Positions 35,643-44,993 of a DNA stretch of 64,000 nucleotides are shown piece after piece. The notes beneath the pieces were generated by a model. The model did not search any database, was not told the origin of the DNA, and saw only the letters and a program-made list of their open reading frames with translations. How positions within the stretch are numbered: position 1 is the stretch's first letter; every line of letters starts with the position of its first letter. Source of the DNA: Thauera phenolivorans (GTDB lineage Bacteria > Pseudomonadota > Gammaproteobacteria > Burkholderiales > Rhodocyclaceae); the NCBI RefSeq assembly GCF_001696715.1, contig NZ_MBFM01000004.1, positions 1 through 64,000 of the forward strand, given 5' to 3'. The translations under genes were made by a program, and so were the position numbers.

Positions 35643-36653
35643 GTGAACCTGCGTCCCGACCAGCTCGCGGCCCAGCTCGCGAAGCCGCTGGCGCCGCTCT
35701 GGGTGCTGCACGGCGACGAACCGCTGCTGGTGCTGGAGGCGGCCGATGCGATTCGCGCCGCGGCGCGCAAGCAGGGCTACGAGGAGCGCGAAACCCTGGT
35801 CGTCGGTCAGGGCTTCAAGTGGGAGTCGCTGGCGCTCGCCGCCGGCAACCTGTCGCTGTTCGGCGGCGCCAGGCTGATCGACCTGCGCATCCCCACCGGC
35901 AAAGCCGGGCGCGACGGCGGCGAGGCGCTGCAGCGCTACGTCGCCCGCCTGCCCGAACAGACCCTGACTCTGGTGACCCTGCCGGGGCTCGACTGGGCGA
36001 CACGCAAGACCGCCTGGTTCAGGACCCTCACCGATGCCGGCAACACCATCGAACTGAAGGCCCCCGAGCGCGAGCGCCTGCCCGACTGGATCGCGCGCCG
36101 GCTGGCAGTGCAAAAACAGTCGGCCACACCCGACGCGCTCGCCTTCATCGCCGAACATGTCGAGGGCAACCTGCTCGCCGCCCACCAGGAGATCCTCAAG
36201 CTCGGCCTGCTCCACGGCGAAGGCGCGCTGAGCCTGGAACAGGTGCAGGAGGCGGTGCTCGACGTCGCCCGCTACGACATCGACGGCCTGCGCCAGGCGG
36301 TGGTGGAGGGCGAGTCCGCCCGCTGCGCTCGCCTGCTCGAAGGCCTGCGCGGCGAAGGCGCTGCGCCGCCGCTGGTGCTGTGGGCGCTCGCCAACGAGGT
36401 GCGCACCCTCGCCAGCCTGCGCGCGGGACAGGACGCCGGCCAGCCGCTGGCCGCGCTGTACAAGAGCGAGCGGGTGTTCGACGAGCGCCGCAAGCGCCAG
36501 CTCGGCCACGCGCTGAGCCGTCTCCCGCTCGGCGCGCTCACCGCCGCCCTGCTCCACGCCGCGCGCATCGACCGCATCATCAAGGGCCTCGCCCCGGGTG
36601 ACGTCTGGGACGAATTCCTCCAGCTCGCGCTGCGCCTGGCCCGCCGCGCATAG
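35643..36653 (+). CDS. holA: DNA polymerase III delta subunit
   Basis: HolA is the clamp-loader subunit that opens the sliding clamp. The 336-residue protein has the delta N-terminal domain with LWVLHGDEPLLVLEAAD and the following helical domains. The length matches E. coli HolA (343). The start is GTG (VNLRPDQLAAQL); no ATG fits the family N-terminus. It lies directly after lptE and probably belongs to the leuS operon. Confidence 0.92.
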   Translation: MNLRPDQLAAQLAKPLAPLWVLHGDEPLLVLEAADAIRAAARKQGYEERETLVVGQGFKWESLALAAGNLSLFGGARLIDLRIPTGKAGRDGGEALQRYVARLPEQTLTLVTLPGLDWATRKTAWFRTLTDAGNTIELKAPERERLPDWIARRLAVQKQSATPDALAFIAEHVEGNLLAAHQEILKLGLLHGEGALSLEQVQEAVLDVARYDIDGLRQAVVEGESARCARLLEGLRGEGAAPPLVLWALANEVRTLASLRAGQDAGQPLAALYKSERVFDERRKRQLGHALSRLPLGALTAALLHAARIDRIIKGLAPGDVWDEFLQLALRLARRA

Positions 36654-36711
36654 CCCTTGCGCCGCGTTCGGTGCTTTAATTGCCGTTTAGCCCGACACTG
36701 CCGACACCGCG

Positions 36712-37989
36712 ATGGACATCCAGAACTACATGCAGACCCTCGGCCAGCAGGCTCGCGCCGCCTCGCGCCTGCTCGCCGCCGCATCCACCGAAGCCAAGAA
36801 CACTGCGCTGCGCGCGATGGCGACCGAGATCCGCGCGCGTCGCGACGACCTGCTCGCCGCCAACGCGGCCGACCTCGAGGAAGCCCGCCGCGCCGGCCTC
36901 GAGCCCGCGCTGCTCGACCGCCTCACGCTCGACGCGAAGGGCATCGAGGCGATGGCCGAGGGCCTCGAGCAGATCGCCGCCCTGCCCGATCCGGTGGGCG
37001 AGATCAATGAGGTCAAGCGCCGCCCCTCGGGGATCCAGGTCGGCAAGATGCGCGTGCCGCTCGGCGTCATCGGCATCATCTACGAGGCCCGTCCCAACGT
37101 CACCGCCGACGCCGCCGCGCTGTGCCTGAAGTCGGGCAACGCCGCGATCCTGCGCGGCGGCCGCGAGGCGATCAACGCCAATCGCGCGATCGCCGCCTGT
37201 GTGCGCGCCGGCCTGCTCGAAGCCGGCCTGCCCGAGCACGCGGTGCAGGTGGTCGAGACCACCGACCGCGCCGCGGTGGGCGCGCTGATCACCATGCCCG
37301 AGTTCGTCGACGTCATCGTCCCGCGCGGCGGCAAGGGCCTGATCGAGCGCATCTCGGCCGAGGCGCGGGTGCCGGTGATCAAGCATCTCGACGGCAACTG
37401 CCACGTCTATATCGACGCCGAGGCCGACCCCGCGAAGGTGGTGCCGATCGTCGAGAATGCCAAGACCCAGCGCTACGGCACCTGCAACACCGCCGAATCC
37501 TTGCTGGTGGCGCGTGACGTCGCCGACATCTACCTGCCCGAGATCGGCCGCATGCTCGCCGCCCGGGGGGTGGAGATGCGCTGCTGCGCCGACTCGCTCG
37601 CGCTGCTGCGCGAGGCGGGCGTCGCCGCCGACAAGCTGGTCGCGGCTACCGACGCCGACTGGCGCGAGGAGTACCTGGCACCGATCATCGCGGTGAAGCT
37701 GGTCGACGGCCTCGACGCGGCGATCGCGCACGTCAACACCTACAGCTCCGGCCACACCGAGGCGATCGTCACCGAGAACTACACGAGCGCGATGCGCTTC
37801 CTGCGCGAGGTCGACTCCGCGTCGGTGATGATCAACGCGTCGACCCGCTTCGCCGACGGCTTCGAATACGGGCTCGGCGCGGAGATCGGCATCTCCACCG
37901 ACAAGATCCACGCGCGCGGTCCGGTCGGCCTCGAGGGCCTGACCAGCCAGAAGTGGATCGTCTTCGGCAATGGCGAGATCCGCCGCTGA
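36712..37989 (+). CDS. proA: Gamma-glutamyl phosphate reductase
   Basis: ProA reduces gamma-glutamyl phosphate to glutamate semialdehyde in proline synthesis, using NADPH. The 425-residue protein shows the aldehyde dehydrogenase-like fold. The catalytic cysteine is in [14 protein letters not shown], and [14 protein letters not shown] and [12 protein letters not shown] are characteristic. The family length is normal. It overlaps ogt by 20 bases. The proB partner is not adjacent. Confidence 0.96.
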   Translation: MDIQNYMQTLGQQARAASRLLAAASTEAKNTALRAMATEIRARRDDLLAANAADLEEARRAGLEPALLDRLTLDAKGIEAMAEGLEQIAALPDPVGEINEVKRRPSGIQVGKMRVPLGVIGIIYEARPNVTADAAALCLKSGNAAILRGGREAINANRAIAACVRAGLLEAGLPEHAVQVVETTDRAAVGALITMPEFVDVIVPRGGKGLIERISAEARVPVIKHLDGNCHVYIDAEADPAKVVPIVENAKTQRYGTCNTAESLLVARDVADIYLPEIGRMLAARGVEMRCCADSLALLREAGVAADKLVAATDADWREEYLAPIIAVKLVDGLDAAIAHVNTYSSGHTEAIVTENYTSAMRFLREVDSASVMINASTRFADGFEYGLGAEIGISTDKIHARGPVGLEGLTSQKWIVFGNGEIRR

Positions 37990-38497
37990 GGCAGACACCC
38001 GGCGGGGCGAAACCGCGCTGGCGCACGCCGGTGCGGGCTTCGCCGCCATCATCGCCCTGCCATTCGGCCCGTTCGGCATCCGCACCGCGGACGCACGCCT
38101 GAGCGAACTGGTCTTCCTGCCGCCCGGCACCCCGCTGCGGGCGCCGGTCGACGCCCTCGCGCGCGGCGCCGCCGAGGCCTTGCTGGCCTGGGTCGACGAC
38201 CCCGCCCGTCGCTTCACCCTGCCACTGGCCGATTCCGGCACACCCTTCCAGCGCCGGGTCTGGGCGGCGATCTCGGCCATACCGCCGGGCCGCACCGAGA
38301 CCTACGGCGAGCTCGCGCGCGCCCTCGGCAGCGCCGCACGCGCGGTCGGCCAGGCCTGTGGCGCGAACCCCTTCCCGCTCGTCGTGCCCTGCCACCGCGT
38401 CACCGCCGCCACCGGCATCGGCGGCTTCGCCAATGCGCGCGACGGCTGGCTGCTCGAGGCCAAGCGCTGGCTGCTCGCCCACGAAGCCCGCCGATGA
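37970..38497 (+). CDS. ogt: Methylated-DNA--protein-cysteine methyltransferase
   Basis: Ogt removes methyl groups from O6-methylguanine by transfer to its own cysteine. The acceptor is C141 in VVPCHRVT, preceded by the helix-turn-helix region [22 protein letters not shown]. The protein has 175 residues. The ATG at 37970 overlaps the end of proA by 20 bases, and the 3' end overlaps xerD by 4 bases. This points to a proA-ogt-xerD transcript. It lacks the N-terminal Ada regulatory domain. Confidence 0.92.
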   Translation: MARSAAEADTRRGETALAHAGAGFAAIIALPFGPFGIRTADARLSELVFLPPGTPLRAPVDALARGAAEALLAWVDDPARRFTLPLADSGTPFQRRVWAAISAIPPGRTETYGELARALGSAARAVGQACGANPFPLVVPCHRVTAATGIGGFANARDGWLLEAKRWLLAHEARR

Positions 38498-39420
38498 GCG
38501 TCGCTGCACGCGCCGAGGACGCGCTCGCGGCCGCCACCCGCGCCGAACTCGACGCCTTCACCGACTCGCTCTGGCTCGAACACGGCCTGTCGCGCAACAC
38601 GCTGGCCGGCTATCGCAGCGACCTCGCGCTCTTCGCCCGCTGGCTCGAGCCGCGCGGCGGCGGCCTGCGCGACGCCACCGCTGCCGACCTCGCCGCCTAC
38701 CTCGCCGAGTTCGCACGCCGCGCCCGGCCGGCGAGCCAGCGTCGCCTGCTGTCGGCCTGGCGGCGCTACTTCCGCCACCTGCTCACGCACCAGCAGATCG
38801 CCGAGGATCCGACCCTCTTCCTCGACCCGCCAATGCCCGCCCAGCGCTTCCCGCGCACCCTGAGCGAGACCCAGGTCGAGGCCCTGCTCACCGCCCCCGA
38901 CACCGGCAGCCCGCTGGGCCTGCGCGACCGCTGCATGCTCGAGGTGCTCTACGCCGCCGGCCTGCGCGTATCGGAACTCGTCGGCCTGAAGACTTTCGCC
39001 GTCAGTCTCGACCAGGGACTGGTGAGAATTATCGGCAAGGGCGGCAAGGAACGACTGGTCCCGCTCGGAGAAATCGCCGCGGACTGGATCCAGGCCTATA
39101 TGCGCGAGGCCCGGCCGCAATTGCTCGCGGGGCGCAATTGCGACGAGGTTTTCATTACCCGGCTCGGCGCCGGAATGACAAGACAGATGTTCTGGCGCAT
39201 CATCAAGACGCACGCCCTCACTGCCGGAATTGCGCCCGAGCGCATTTCACCCCACACCCTGCGCCATGCATTCGCCACCCACCTGCTCAATCACGGCGCC
39301 GACCTGCGTGTGGTGCAGATGCTGCTCGGGCATGCGGACATTTCGACGACCCAGGTCTATACCCATGTCGCGCGCGAGCGCCTGAAGAAGTTGCATGGCG
39401 AACATCACCCACGCGCCTGA
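38494..39420 (+). CDS. xerD: Site-specific tyrosine recombinase XerD
   Basis: XerD acts with XerC at dif to resolve chromosome dimers during division. The 308-residue protein has the N-terminal SAM-like core-binding domain (about 15-110). The catalytic set is R158 (GLRVSELVGL), K182 (GKGGKERLVPLG), H254 and R257 (HTLRHAFATHLL), H280 and the nucleophile Y289 (TTQVYTHV). The sequence resembles XerD more than XerC. It is a chromosomal housekeeping gene, not part of the mobile element at 47-55 kb. Confidence 0.94.
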   Translation: MSVAARAEDALAAATRAELDAFTDSLWLEHGLSRNTLAGYRSDLALFARWLEPRGGGLRDATAADLAAYLAEFARRARPASQRRLLSAWRRYFRHLLTHQQIAEDPTLFLDPPMPAQRFPRTLSETQVEALLTAPDTGSPLGLRDRCMLEVLYAAGLRVSELVGLKTFAVSLDQGLVRIIGKGGKERLVPLGEIAADWIQAYMREARPQLLAGRNCDEVFITRLGAGMTRQMFWRIIKTHALTAGIAPERISPHTLRHAFATHLLNHGADLRVVQMLLGHADISTTQVYTHVARERLKKLHGEHHPRA

Positions 39421-39441
39421 AACAATGCACACGAGGCCATC

Positions 39442-39930
39442 ATGAGCCAGACCGAACGCCACGCTCCGGAAACCCCCGCCACCCGCTTCCTGCGCCAGAA
39501 CCATATCGCTTTCTCGACCCACCTCTACGAATACGAAGAGCACGGTGGTACCAAGGTTTCCTCGCGCGAATTGAACGTCAGTGAGCATGCGGTGGTGAAG
39601 ACCCTGGTAATGGAGGATGAAAACGCCCATCCGCTGATCGTGCTGATGCACGGTGATCGCAAGGTATCCACCAAGGAACTCGCCCGCCAGATCGGCTGCA
39701 AGAAGGTGGAGCCCTGCAAACCGGAGGTCGCCAATCGCCACACCGGCTATCTGGTGGGCGGCACCACGCCGTTCGGCACCCGCAAGCGCCTGCCGGTCTA
39801 CCTCGAAAGGACCATCCTCGACCTGCCGCTGATCTATATCAATGGCGGTCGCCGCGGATTCCTGGTCGGCATTCACGCGCACGACCTGCTGCGCGCGCTC
39901 AATCCCACGCTCGTCGAGGTCGGGCAATAA
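39442..39930 (+). CDS. ybaK: Cys-tRNA(Pro) deacylase, YbaK type
   Basis: YbaK hydrolyses cysteine wrongly attached to tRNA-Pro. The 162-residue protein shows the YbaK/EbsC fold, with VVKTLVMED, the substrate-pocket lysine region, and VGGTTPFGTRKRLPVYLE. The length is normal. It follows xerD after 21 bases and may share its transcript. Confidence 0.92.
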   Translation: MSQTERHAPETPATRFLRQNHIAFSTHLYEYEEHGGTKVSSRELNVSEHAVVKTLVMEDENAHPLIVLMHGDRKVSTKELARQIGCKKVEPCKPEVANRHTGYLVGGTTPFGTRKRLPVYLERTILDLPLIYINGGRRGFLVGIHAHDLLRALNPTLVEVGQ

Positions 39931-40097
39931 GGAATGATTTTTTTGATCTCCGCGACAATCGAATTCATTTCACGCGCAATTGGTGGCAGAATCGGATTCG
40001 TCGAGCCCGCACCATTGCGAACCATCGTAATTGGCCCGTAATTCGTAGGATACACAAGGACCCGGTCGCTCCACGCGGCCTCAATTACGGAGAAATC
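39931..40097 (+). promoter_or_regulatory. AT-rich upstream region of the H-NS-like gene
   Basis: This 167-base region is AT-rich relative to its neighbours and has two CGTAATT copies near 40028-40044. A possible promoter is TTGCGA, 18 bases, TAATTC, ending near 40042. H-NS-type genes are often autoregulated by binding such curved DNA. This is only suggested here. Confidence 0.3.
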
Positions 40098-40463
40098 ATG
40101 GATATTCCCAGCCTGTCCACCTTGTCGCTCGTCGAGCTGCGCCGCCTGCAATCCAAAGTCGAAACCGAGATTCGCCGCCGCAGCGACACGGCCCGCCGCG
40201 CTCTGCTGAAGAAAGTGCAGAAAATGGCCGCCGACGAAGGCCTCTCCCTCGACGATCTGATCGAGAGCACCGTCGAAGCGGAGAAACCCGCAGCCAAAAA
40301 GGTCGGCCCGCGCGCCGCGGCGAAAAAGGACAAGCCGGCGCCGGTGGTCAAGTACCGCAATCCGGCCAATCCGGAACAGGGCTGGAGCGGCCGTGGCCGC
40401 AAACCGCAATGGGCGCTCGACTGGATCGCCAGCGGCAAGTCGCTCGACGAACTGGCAGTCTGA
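40098..40463 (+). CDS. H-NS-family nucleoid protein
   Basis: The 121-residue protein has an N-terminal helical oligomerisation segment (about 5-60, VELRRLQSKVETEIRRRS). A lysine/alanine-rich linker follows, then the C-terminal DNA-binding motif NPEQGWSGRGRKPQW, the H-NS/BpH3/MvaT-type AT-hook-like loop of betaproteobacterial H-NS proteins. It would bind AT-rich DNA and silence foreign genes. A hairpin terminator follows directly. Confidence 0.9.
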   Translation: MDIPSLSTLSLVELRRLQSKVETEIRRRSDTARRALLKKVQKMAADEGLSLDDLIESTVEAEKPAAKKVGPRAAAKKDKPAPVVKYRNPANPEQGWSGRGRKPQWALDWIASGKSLDELAV

Positions 40464-40485
40464 ATCGCGCCGTCAAAGAACGAAT

Positions 40486-40508
40486 CGCCGGCCGCGGGCC
40501 GGCGTTTT
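40486..40508 (+). terminator. Terminator after the H-NS-like gene
   Basis: The stem CGCCGGC / GCCGGCG with a CGCGG loop is followed by TTTT. It ends the H-NS transcript before the convergent folB gene. Confidence 0.85.
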
Positions 40509-40549
40509 CATTTGCGCCGGAGCGCCCGACTGGCTGCCGGGCGCCGCAA

Positions 40550-40927
40550 TCAGCCTTCCGCGTCGGGCAGCAATACGCCCTCGCGGCTGCGCTGGATGAA
40601 CACGCCGACGCGTTTCACCCCTTTCATCACGCCGATCTTGGCGATGCGGATCTTCACCCAGGGCGCGCCGAATTCCTCGAACAGCATGTTCACGACGAAT
40701 TCGCCGAGCGTTTCGATGAGGTTGAAATGGCGCGCCTCGAGCTCGGCGCAAATCCGCTGGATCACCTTCGAATAATCGATGGTGTCGGCAATGTCGTCGC
40801 GCCGGGCGGCGGCATCGGGGACGCCGAAAGTCAGGTTGAGTTCGAGCAACTGCGCCGCCTGCCGCTCGCGCGGATAGATGCCGACCCTCGCGTGGACGCG
40901 CAATTCCTCGATGAAGATGAAATCCAT
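40550..40927 (-). CDS. folB: Dihydroneopterin aldolase
   Basis: FolB cleaves dihydroneopterin to 6-hydroxymethyl-dihydropterin in folate synthesis. The 125-residue protein has VHARVGIYPRERQAAQ near the start, the DTIDYSKV region, and the catalytic LIETLGEFV segment. The length is normal. It is divergent from plsY, as is usual in betaproteobacteria, with a 126-base promoter region between them. Confidence 0.93.
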   Translation of the reverse strand: MDFIFIEELRVHARVGIYPRERQAAQLLELNLTFGVPDAAARRDDIADTIDYSKVIQRICAELEARHFNLIETLGEFVVNMLFEEFGAPWVKIRIAKIGVMKGVKRVGVFIQRSREGVLLPDAEG

Positions 40928-41053
40928 GCTGTTTCCCGATTAGAATCGACGCGATTCTAGCGCGGATGCGGGACACACCCGCAGGCTTCTCGGCCCGATC
41001 CGGTCCGCGCACTGGCCTTGATCGGCCCCGCATGCCGGGGCCGGGGAGAAACG

Positions 41054-41647
41054 ATGTCCCTGCTGCTCCTGCTTCTCGCCGCCTATCTCGTCGGCTCGAT
41101 TCCCTTCGCAATCGTCGTCAGCAAGCTGTTCGGCCTGCAGGACCCGCGCGCCTATGGCTCCGGCAACCCGGGCGCGACCAACGTGCTGCGCAGCGGCAAC
41201 AAGGGGGCTGCAGCGCTGACCCTGCTCGGCGATGCGTTCAAGGGCTGGCTCGCGGTGTGGGCCGCGACCCGCTTCGGCTTCGGCCCATCCGAGGCTGCCT
41301 TTGCCGGCCTCGCCGCCTTCCTTGGCCATGTCTTCAGCTTCTTCCTGCGCTTCAACGGCGGCAAGGGCGTCGCCACCGCGATCGGCGTGCTCGCCGGCGT
41401 GGAGCCCCGGATCGCGATCTTCTGCGCGATCGTCTGGCTGGCGGTCGCCTACACCACCCGCTACTCCTCGGTCGCCGCGCTGTCCGCAGCGGCGCTCGCG
41501 CCGGTCGCCGGCCTGATCTTCCTCGGCCCGGTGCCGGCGGTGCTGGCGCTGCTGGCGATGAGTGCGATCCTGTTCTGGCGCCACGCGGAGAACATCCGGC
41601 GCCTGAAGGCAGGCACCGAAGGCAGGATCGGCGCGAAGAAGTCCTGA
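41054..41647 (+). CDS. plsY: Acyl-phosphate glycerol-3-phosphate acyltransferase PlsY
   Basis: PlsY makes lysophosphatidic acid from acyl-phosphate and glycerol-3-phosphate at the inner membrane. The 197-residue protein has about five hydrophobic segments. The family motifs are [10 protein letters not shown], the glycine-rich [12 protein letters not shown] and [12 protein letters not shown]. The ATG at 41054 follows GGGGAGAAACG. It converges on tsaD with 4 bases between stop codons. The folB-plsY-tsaD grouping is conserved. Confidence 0.95.
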   Translation: MSLLLLLLAAYLVGSIPFAIVVSKLFGLQDPRAYGSGNPGATNVLRSGNKGAAALTLLGDAFKGWLAVWAATRFGFGPSEAAFAGLAAFLGHVFSFFLRFNGGKGVATAIGVLAGVEPRIAIFCAIVWLAVAYTTRYSSVAALSAAALAPVAGLIFLGPVPAVLALLAMSAILFWRHAENIRRLKAGTEGRIGAKKS

Positions 41648-41651
41648 GCGC

Positions 41652-42686
41652 TCAGTCGGCCGCAGCCAGCGGCGGGCGCAGTTCCATCAGCGGCCAGCGC
41701 GGCCGGATGCGCACCGCCGGCGGCGACAGACGGCGTTCCCCGGCCGCGAGCCGCAGCGCGCCGGCGAAGGCGATCATCGCCCCGTTGTCGGTGCACAGCG
41801 CCGGCTCGGGGTAATGCACCCGACCGCCGCGCGCGGCGAGCGCCGCATCCAGGTTTGCGCGCAGGCAGCGGTTCGCGCCGACGCCGCCCGCCACCACCAG
41901 GGTGTTGAGGCCGGTCTTCTTCAACGCCGCGAGCGACTTCGCACACAGCACGTCGACCACCGCCTGCTGGAAGTCCGCCGCGAGATCGGCCGCATCCGCG
42001 GGATTCCAGTCGTCCGCCGACACCACGTTGAGCACCGCGGTCTTGAGGCCGCTGAAGCTGAAGTCGAGGTCGCCCGAACGCAACATCGGCCGCGGCAGCC
42101 GGAATCGACCGGTCGCGCCCGTCTCCGCCAGCGCCGCCAGCTGCGGCCCGCCCGGATAGCCGAGCCCGAGCAGCTTGGCGGTCTTGTCGAAGGCTTCGCC
42201 GGCGGCGTCGTCCACCGACTCGCCGAGCAGCGCGTAATCGCCCACCCCGCGCACCCGCATGAGCTGGGTGTGCCCGCCCGAGACCAGCAGGGCGACGAAG
42301 GGAAAGGCGGGCGGGTCGGCAGACAGCAGCGGAGACAGCAGATGGCCCTCGAGATGGTGCAGCGGCAGCGCCGGCACCCCGAGGCTCAGGGCGAAGGCCT
42401 CGGCCACGCTCGCCCCCACCAGCAGGGCGCCTGCCAGGCCGGGGCCGGCGGTGTAGGCGACCGCGTCGAGCTCGCCGACGGCCAGGCCCGCCTCGGCGAG
42501 AGCCTGCCTGATCAGCAGCGGCAGGCGGCGGATGTGGTCGCGCGAGGCGAGCTCGGGCACGACGCCGCCGTAGGCCGCGTGCAGGTCGATCTGCGAGTGC
42601 AGGCAGTGCGCGAGCAGGCCGGCGTCGGTGTCGTACACCGCGACCCCGGTCTCGTCGCAGGAGGACTCGATCCCCAGTACTTTCAT
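41652..42686 (-). CDS. tsaD: tRNA threonylcarbamoyladenosine synthase TsaD
   Basis: TsaD transfers the threonylcarbamoyl group to A37 of ANN-decoding tRNAs, with TsaB and TsaE. The 344-residue ASKHA-fold protein starts [14 protein letters not shown]. The metal-binding histidines are H111 and H115 in [16 protein letters not shown] and [10 protein letters not shown] are present. I chose the ATG at 42686, which gives the standard N-terminus. It is divergent from rpsU, an arrangement kept in many proteobacteria. Confidence 0.96.
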   Translation of the reverse strand: MKVLGIESSCDETGVAVYDTDAGLLAHCLHSQIDLHAAYGGVVPELASRDHIRRLPLLIRQALAEAGLAVGELDAVAYTAGPGLAGALLVGASVAEAFALSLGVPALPLHHLEGHLLSPLLSADPPAFPFVALLVSGGHTQLMRVRGVGDYALLGESVDDAAGEAFDKTAKLLGLGYPGGPQLAALAETGATGRFRLPRPMLRSGDLDFSFSGLKTAVLNVVSADDWNPADAADLAADFQQAVVDVLCAKSLAALKKTGLNTLVVAGGVGANRCLRANLDAALAARGGRVHYPEPALCTDNGAMIAFAGALRLAAGERRLSPPAVRIRPRWPLMELRPPLAAAD

Positions 42687-42754
42687 TGCTTCCATCCGCT
42701 TGATTCGGTGCAGCATTCTAGCAACCGCGACGGCCGCCGGGCGCATACGGGGGC

Positions 42755-42783
42755 TTGCCATCGCGGGTGTGCTCGGTTATATT
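42755..42783 (+). promoter_or_regulatory. rpsU operon promoter
   Basis: TTGCCA (42755-42760) and TATATT (42778-42783) are separated by 17 bases, a near-consensus sigma-70 promoter. It lies 40 bases upstream of rpsU and would drive rpsU-dnaG-rpoD. Confidence 0.8.
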
Positions 42784-42822
42784 CGCCGTCTTTCTGCTCA
42801 CCGACACCCAAGGAAGTACGCA

Positions 42823-43035
42823 ATGCCCGGTATTCGCGTCAAGGAAAACGAGCCGTTTGAAGTTGCGATCCGCCGCTTCAAGCGCACTATCGAGAAGACC
42901 GGTGTGCTTACCGAGCTCCGCGCCCGCGAGTTCTACGAAAAGCCCACCGCCGAGCGCAAGCGCAAGCTGGCCGCTGCCGTGAAGCGCAATCACAAGCGCC
43001 TGCGCAGCCAGATGCTGCCGCCGAAGCTCTACTGA
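42823..43035 (+). CDS. rpsU: Small ribosomal subunit protein bS21
   Basis: bS21 is a 30S subunit protein that helps initiation. The 70-residue basic protein reads [20 protein letters not shown] and ends [13 protein letters not shown], as in other betaproteobacteria. AAGGAAG lies nine bases upstream. It is the first gene of the macromolecular synthesis operon with dnaG and rpoD. Confidence 0.97.
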   Translation: MPGIRVKENEPFEVAIRRFKRTIEKTGVLTELRAREFYEKPTAERKRKLAAAVKRNHKRLRSQMLPPKLY

Positions 43036-43068
43036 TCACGCCGCAGCCGGTTCTTCCGGATGCCTGAA

Positions 43069-43103
43069 CGCCGGGCGGAAACCCCTGAGGTTTCCGCCCG
43101 GCG
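43069..43103 (+). terminator. Strong hairpin between rpsU and dnaG (attenuating terminator)
   Basis: A perfect 15-bp stem (CGCCGGGCGGAAACC / GGTTTCCGCCCGGCG) encloses a 5-base loop. No long T-run follows. In E. coli a terminator at this place lowers dnaG and rpoD expression relative to rpsU. The same role is likely here. Confidence 0.8.
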
Positions 43104-43121
43104 TCGTGCTTTCCGCACGGA

Positions 43122-44945
43122 ATGATCCCACAGTCTTTCGTCCAGGAACTGCTGTCGAGGGTCGACATCGTCGACGTCATCGAACGCCACCTGCCGCTGA
43201 AGAAGAGCGGTGCGAATTACTTCGCCTGCTGCCCCTTCCACGGCGAGAAGTCGGCTTCGTTCTCGGTCAGCCCGAGCAAGCAGTTCTACCACTGCTTCGG
43301 CTGCGGCGCGCACGGCAGCGCGATCGGCTTCCTGATGGAACACAACGGCCTCGGCTTCGTCGACGCCGTGAAGGAACTCGCCGGCCAGGTCGGCCTGCAG
43401 GTTCCCGACGACGGCCACCACGCGAGCCCGGCGGAAACCGACGCGCGCGAGCGCCTCTACGAGGCAATGGCCGCAGCGGCCCGCTTCTACAAGGAACAGC
43501 TGCGGCACGGCCCGGCGGCGGTCGCCTACCTGAAGCGGCGCGAGGTCAGCGGCGAGATCGCCGCCCGCTTCGGCCTCGGCTTCGCCCCCGATGAATGGCA
43601 GGCGCTGCAGCGCGTGTTCCCCGACTATCAGGCGAAGACGCTCGCCGAGGCCGGCCTCGTCATCGACAACGACCAGGGCCGCCGCTACGACCGCTTCCGC
43701 AACCGCATCGTGTTCCCGATCCACGACCGCCGCGGCCGCATCATCGCGTTCGGCGGCCGGGTCATGGACGGCGGCGAGCCGAAGTACCTGAACTCGCCGG
43801 AAACCCCGCTGTTCGAGAAGGGCCGCGAACTCTACGGCCTGTTCCTCGCCCAGAAGGCGATCCGCGACGCCGGCCACGTGGTGGTGGTCGAGGGCTACAT
43901 GGACGTGGTCGCGCTCGCCCAGTTCGGCGTCGCCAACGCGGTCGCCACGCTCGGCACGGCGACCACGCCGCAGCACGTGCTCGCCCTGTTGCGCCAGACC
44001 GACCGCATCGTGTTCTGCTTCGACGGCGACGCCGCCGGCCGCCGCGCCGCCTGGCGCGCGCTGGAGAACGCGCTGGAGGCGCTGCGCGACGACGCCACCC
44101 TCGCCTTCCTCTTCCTGCCCGCCGAGCACGATCCCGACTCCTTCGTGCGCGCCGAAGGCGCCGAAGCGTTCCGCAAGGCCGCCGCCGGCGCGACCTCGCT
44201 GGCCAATTTCCTGATCCAGGAACTTTCGGCACGGCATGCACTCGATACCGCCGAAGGGCGGGCCGGACTGGTGCATGAAGCACGTCCGCTGGTGACCCGT
44301 ATCGGCGCGCCCCTGTTGCGGCTGCAGGTAATGAAGATGCTTGCCGAAGCGAGCGAACTGACCCAGACCGAGATCGAGGACGCCTTGGGCTTGCGCCAAT
44401 CGCGCGCCGTACGCAAGGCACCGCCGCACCAGGAGGGTTGGCGACCGCCCGCAGGGAATTTCACGCCTCGCCGGGCACCTGTGCGTGGTGGGCGCCGCAA
44501 GCCGCCATCGGCGATCGAGTCGTTGCTGCGTCTGGTGCTCACCCACACCGCCCTGGCCGCCCGCCTGCCGGTGGGACTGATCCCGGACGACAGCGCCGAA
44601 GGGCGCGCCCTGATCGCGATCATCGACATGCTGAGCCTGGGCGAGCCGGTGCCGGCCGGCGGCCTCGGCGCGCTGATCGAGCGCTTCCGCGACACGCCGC
44701 ACGGCGAGCCCCTGTCACGGATCGCGGCCGAGCTGGTGGATGCCGAATTCGACGAGGCGGTGATAGAGCCCCTGTTCGAGGACATCCTGCGCAAATTGCA
44801 GATCGACCATGTCAGCGCCGAGCTTGCCGAGCTGATGCAACGCTCGCGCGAAAACGGTCTCGACAACCGCGGCCGGCACCGCATGGCCGAGCTGCTGGTG
44901 GAGAAGAGCAAACTCTCCTCCGCGGCTAAAGGCTCGGATCTATAG
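43122..44945 (+). CDS. dnaG: DNA primase
   Basis: DnaG makes RNA primers for replication. The 607-residue protein has a CHC2 zinc finger (C37, H40, C58, C61). The TOPRIM catalytic domain contains VVVVEGYMDVVAL and FDGDAAGRRA, and the C-terminal helicase-interaction domain follows. The length is close to E. coli DnaG (581). The start lies 18 bases after the attenuator hairpin and lacks a strong Shine-Dalgarno sequence, which would keep primase levels low. Confidence 0.96.
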   Translation: MIPQSFVQELLSRVDIVDVIERHLPLKKSGANYFACCPFHGEKSASFSVSPSKQFYHCFGCGAHGSAIGFLMEHNGLGFVDAVKELAGQVGLQVPDDGHHASPAETDARERLYEAMAAAARFYKEQLRHGPAAVAYLKRREVSGEIAARFGLGFAPDEWQALQRVFPDYQAKTLAEAGLVIDNDQGRRYDRFRNRIVFPIHDRRGRIIAFGGRVMDGGEPKYLNSPETPLFEKGRELYGLFLAQKAIRDAGHVVVVEGYMDVVALAQFGVANAVATLGTATTPQHVLALLRQTDRIVFCFDGDAAGRRAAWRALENALEALRDDATLAFLFLPAEHDPDSFVRAEGAEAFRKAAAGATSLANFLIQELSARHALDTAEGRAGLVHEARPLVTRIGAPLLRLQVMKMLAEASELTQTEIEDALGLRQSRAVRKAPPHQEGWRPPAGNFTPRRAPVRGGRRKPPSAIESLLRLVLTHTALAARLPVGLIPDDSAEGRALIAIIDMLSLGEPVPAGGLGALIERFRDTPHGEPLSRIAAELVDAEFDEAVIEPLFEDILRKLQIDHVSAELAELMQRSRENGLDNRGRHRMAELLVEKSKLSSAAKGSDL

Positions 44946-44951
44946 TATAAT
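44946..44951 (+). promoter_or_regulatory. Candidate internal -10 box before rpoD
   Basis: TATAAT lies immediately after the dnaG stop codon within an AT-rich island (TATAGTATAATTTTCC). No matching -35 was found at the right distance. It may be an internal rpoD promoter, perhaps for another sigma factor. Confidence 0.4.
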
Positions 44952-44993
44952 TTTCCGTTTTTCCCCAATCCAAGCTCTGACTTGAGGAGTGCC

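Noticed and set aside
38494-39420. xerD as the integrase of the mobile element
   Set aside because: It is 8 kb away, in a housekeeping operon, and has the XerD sequence pattern; the element has its own integrase.
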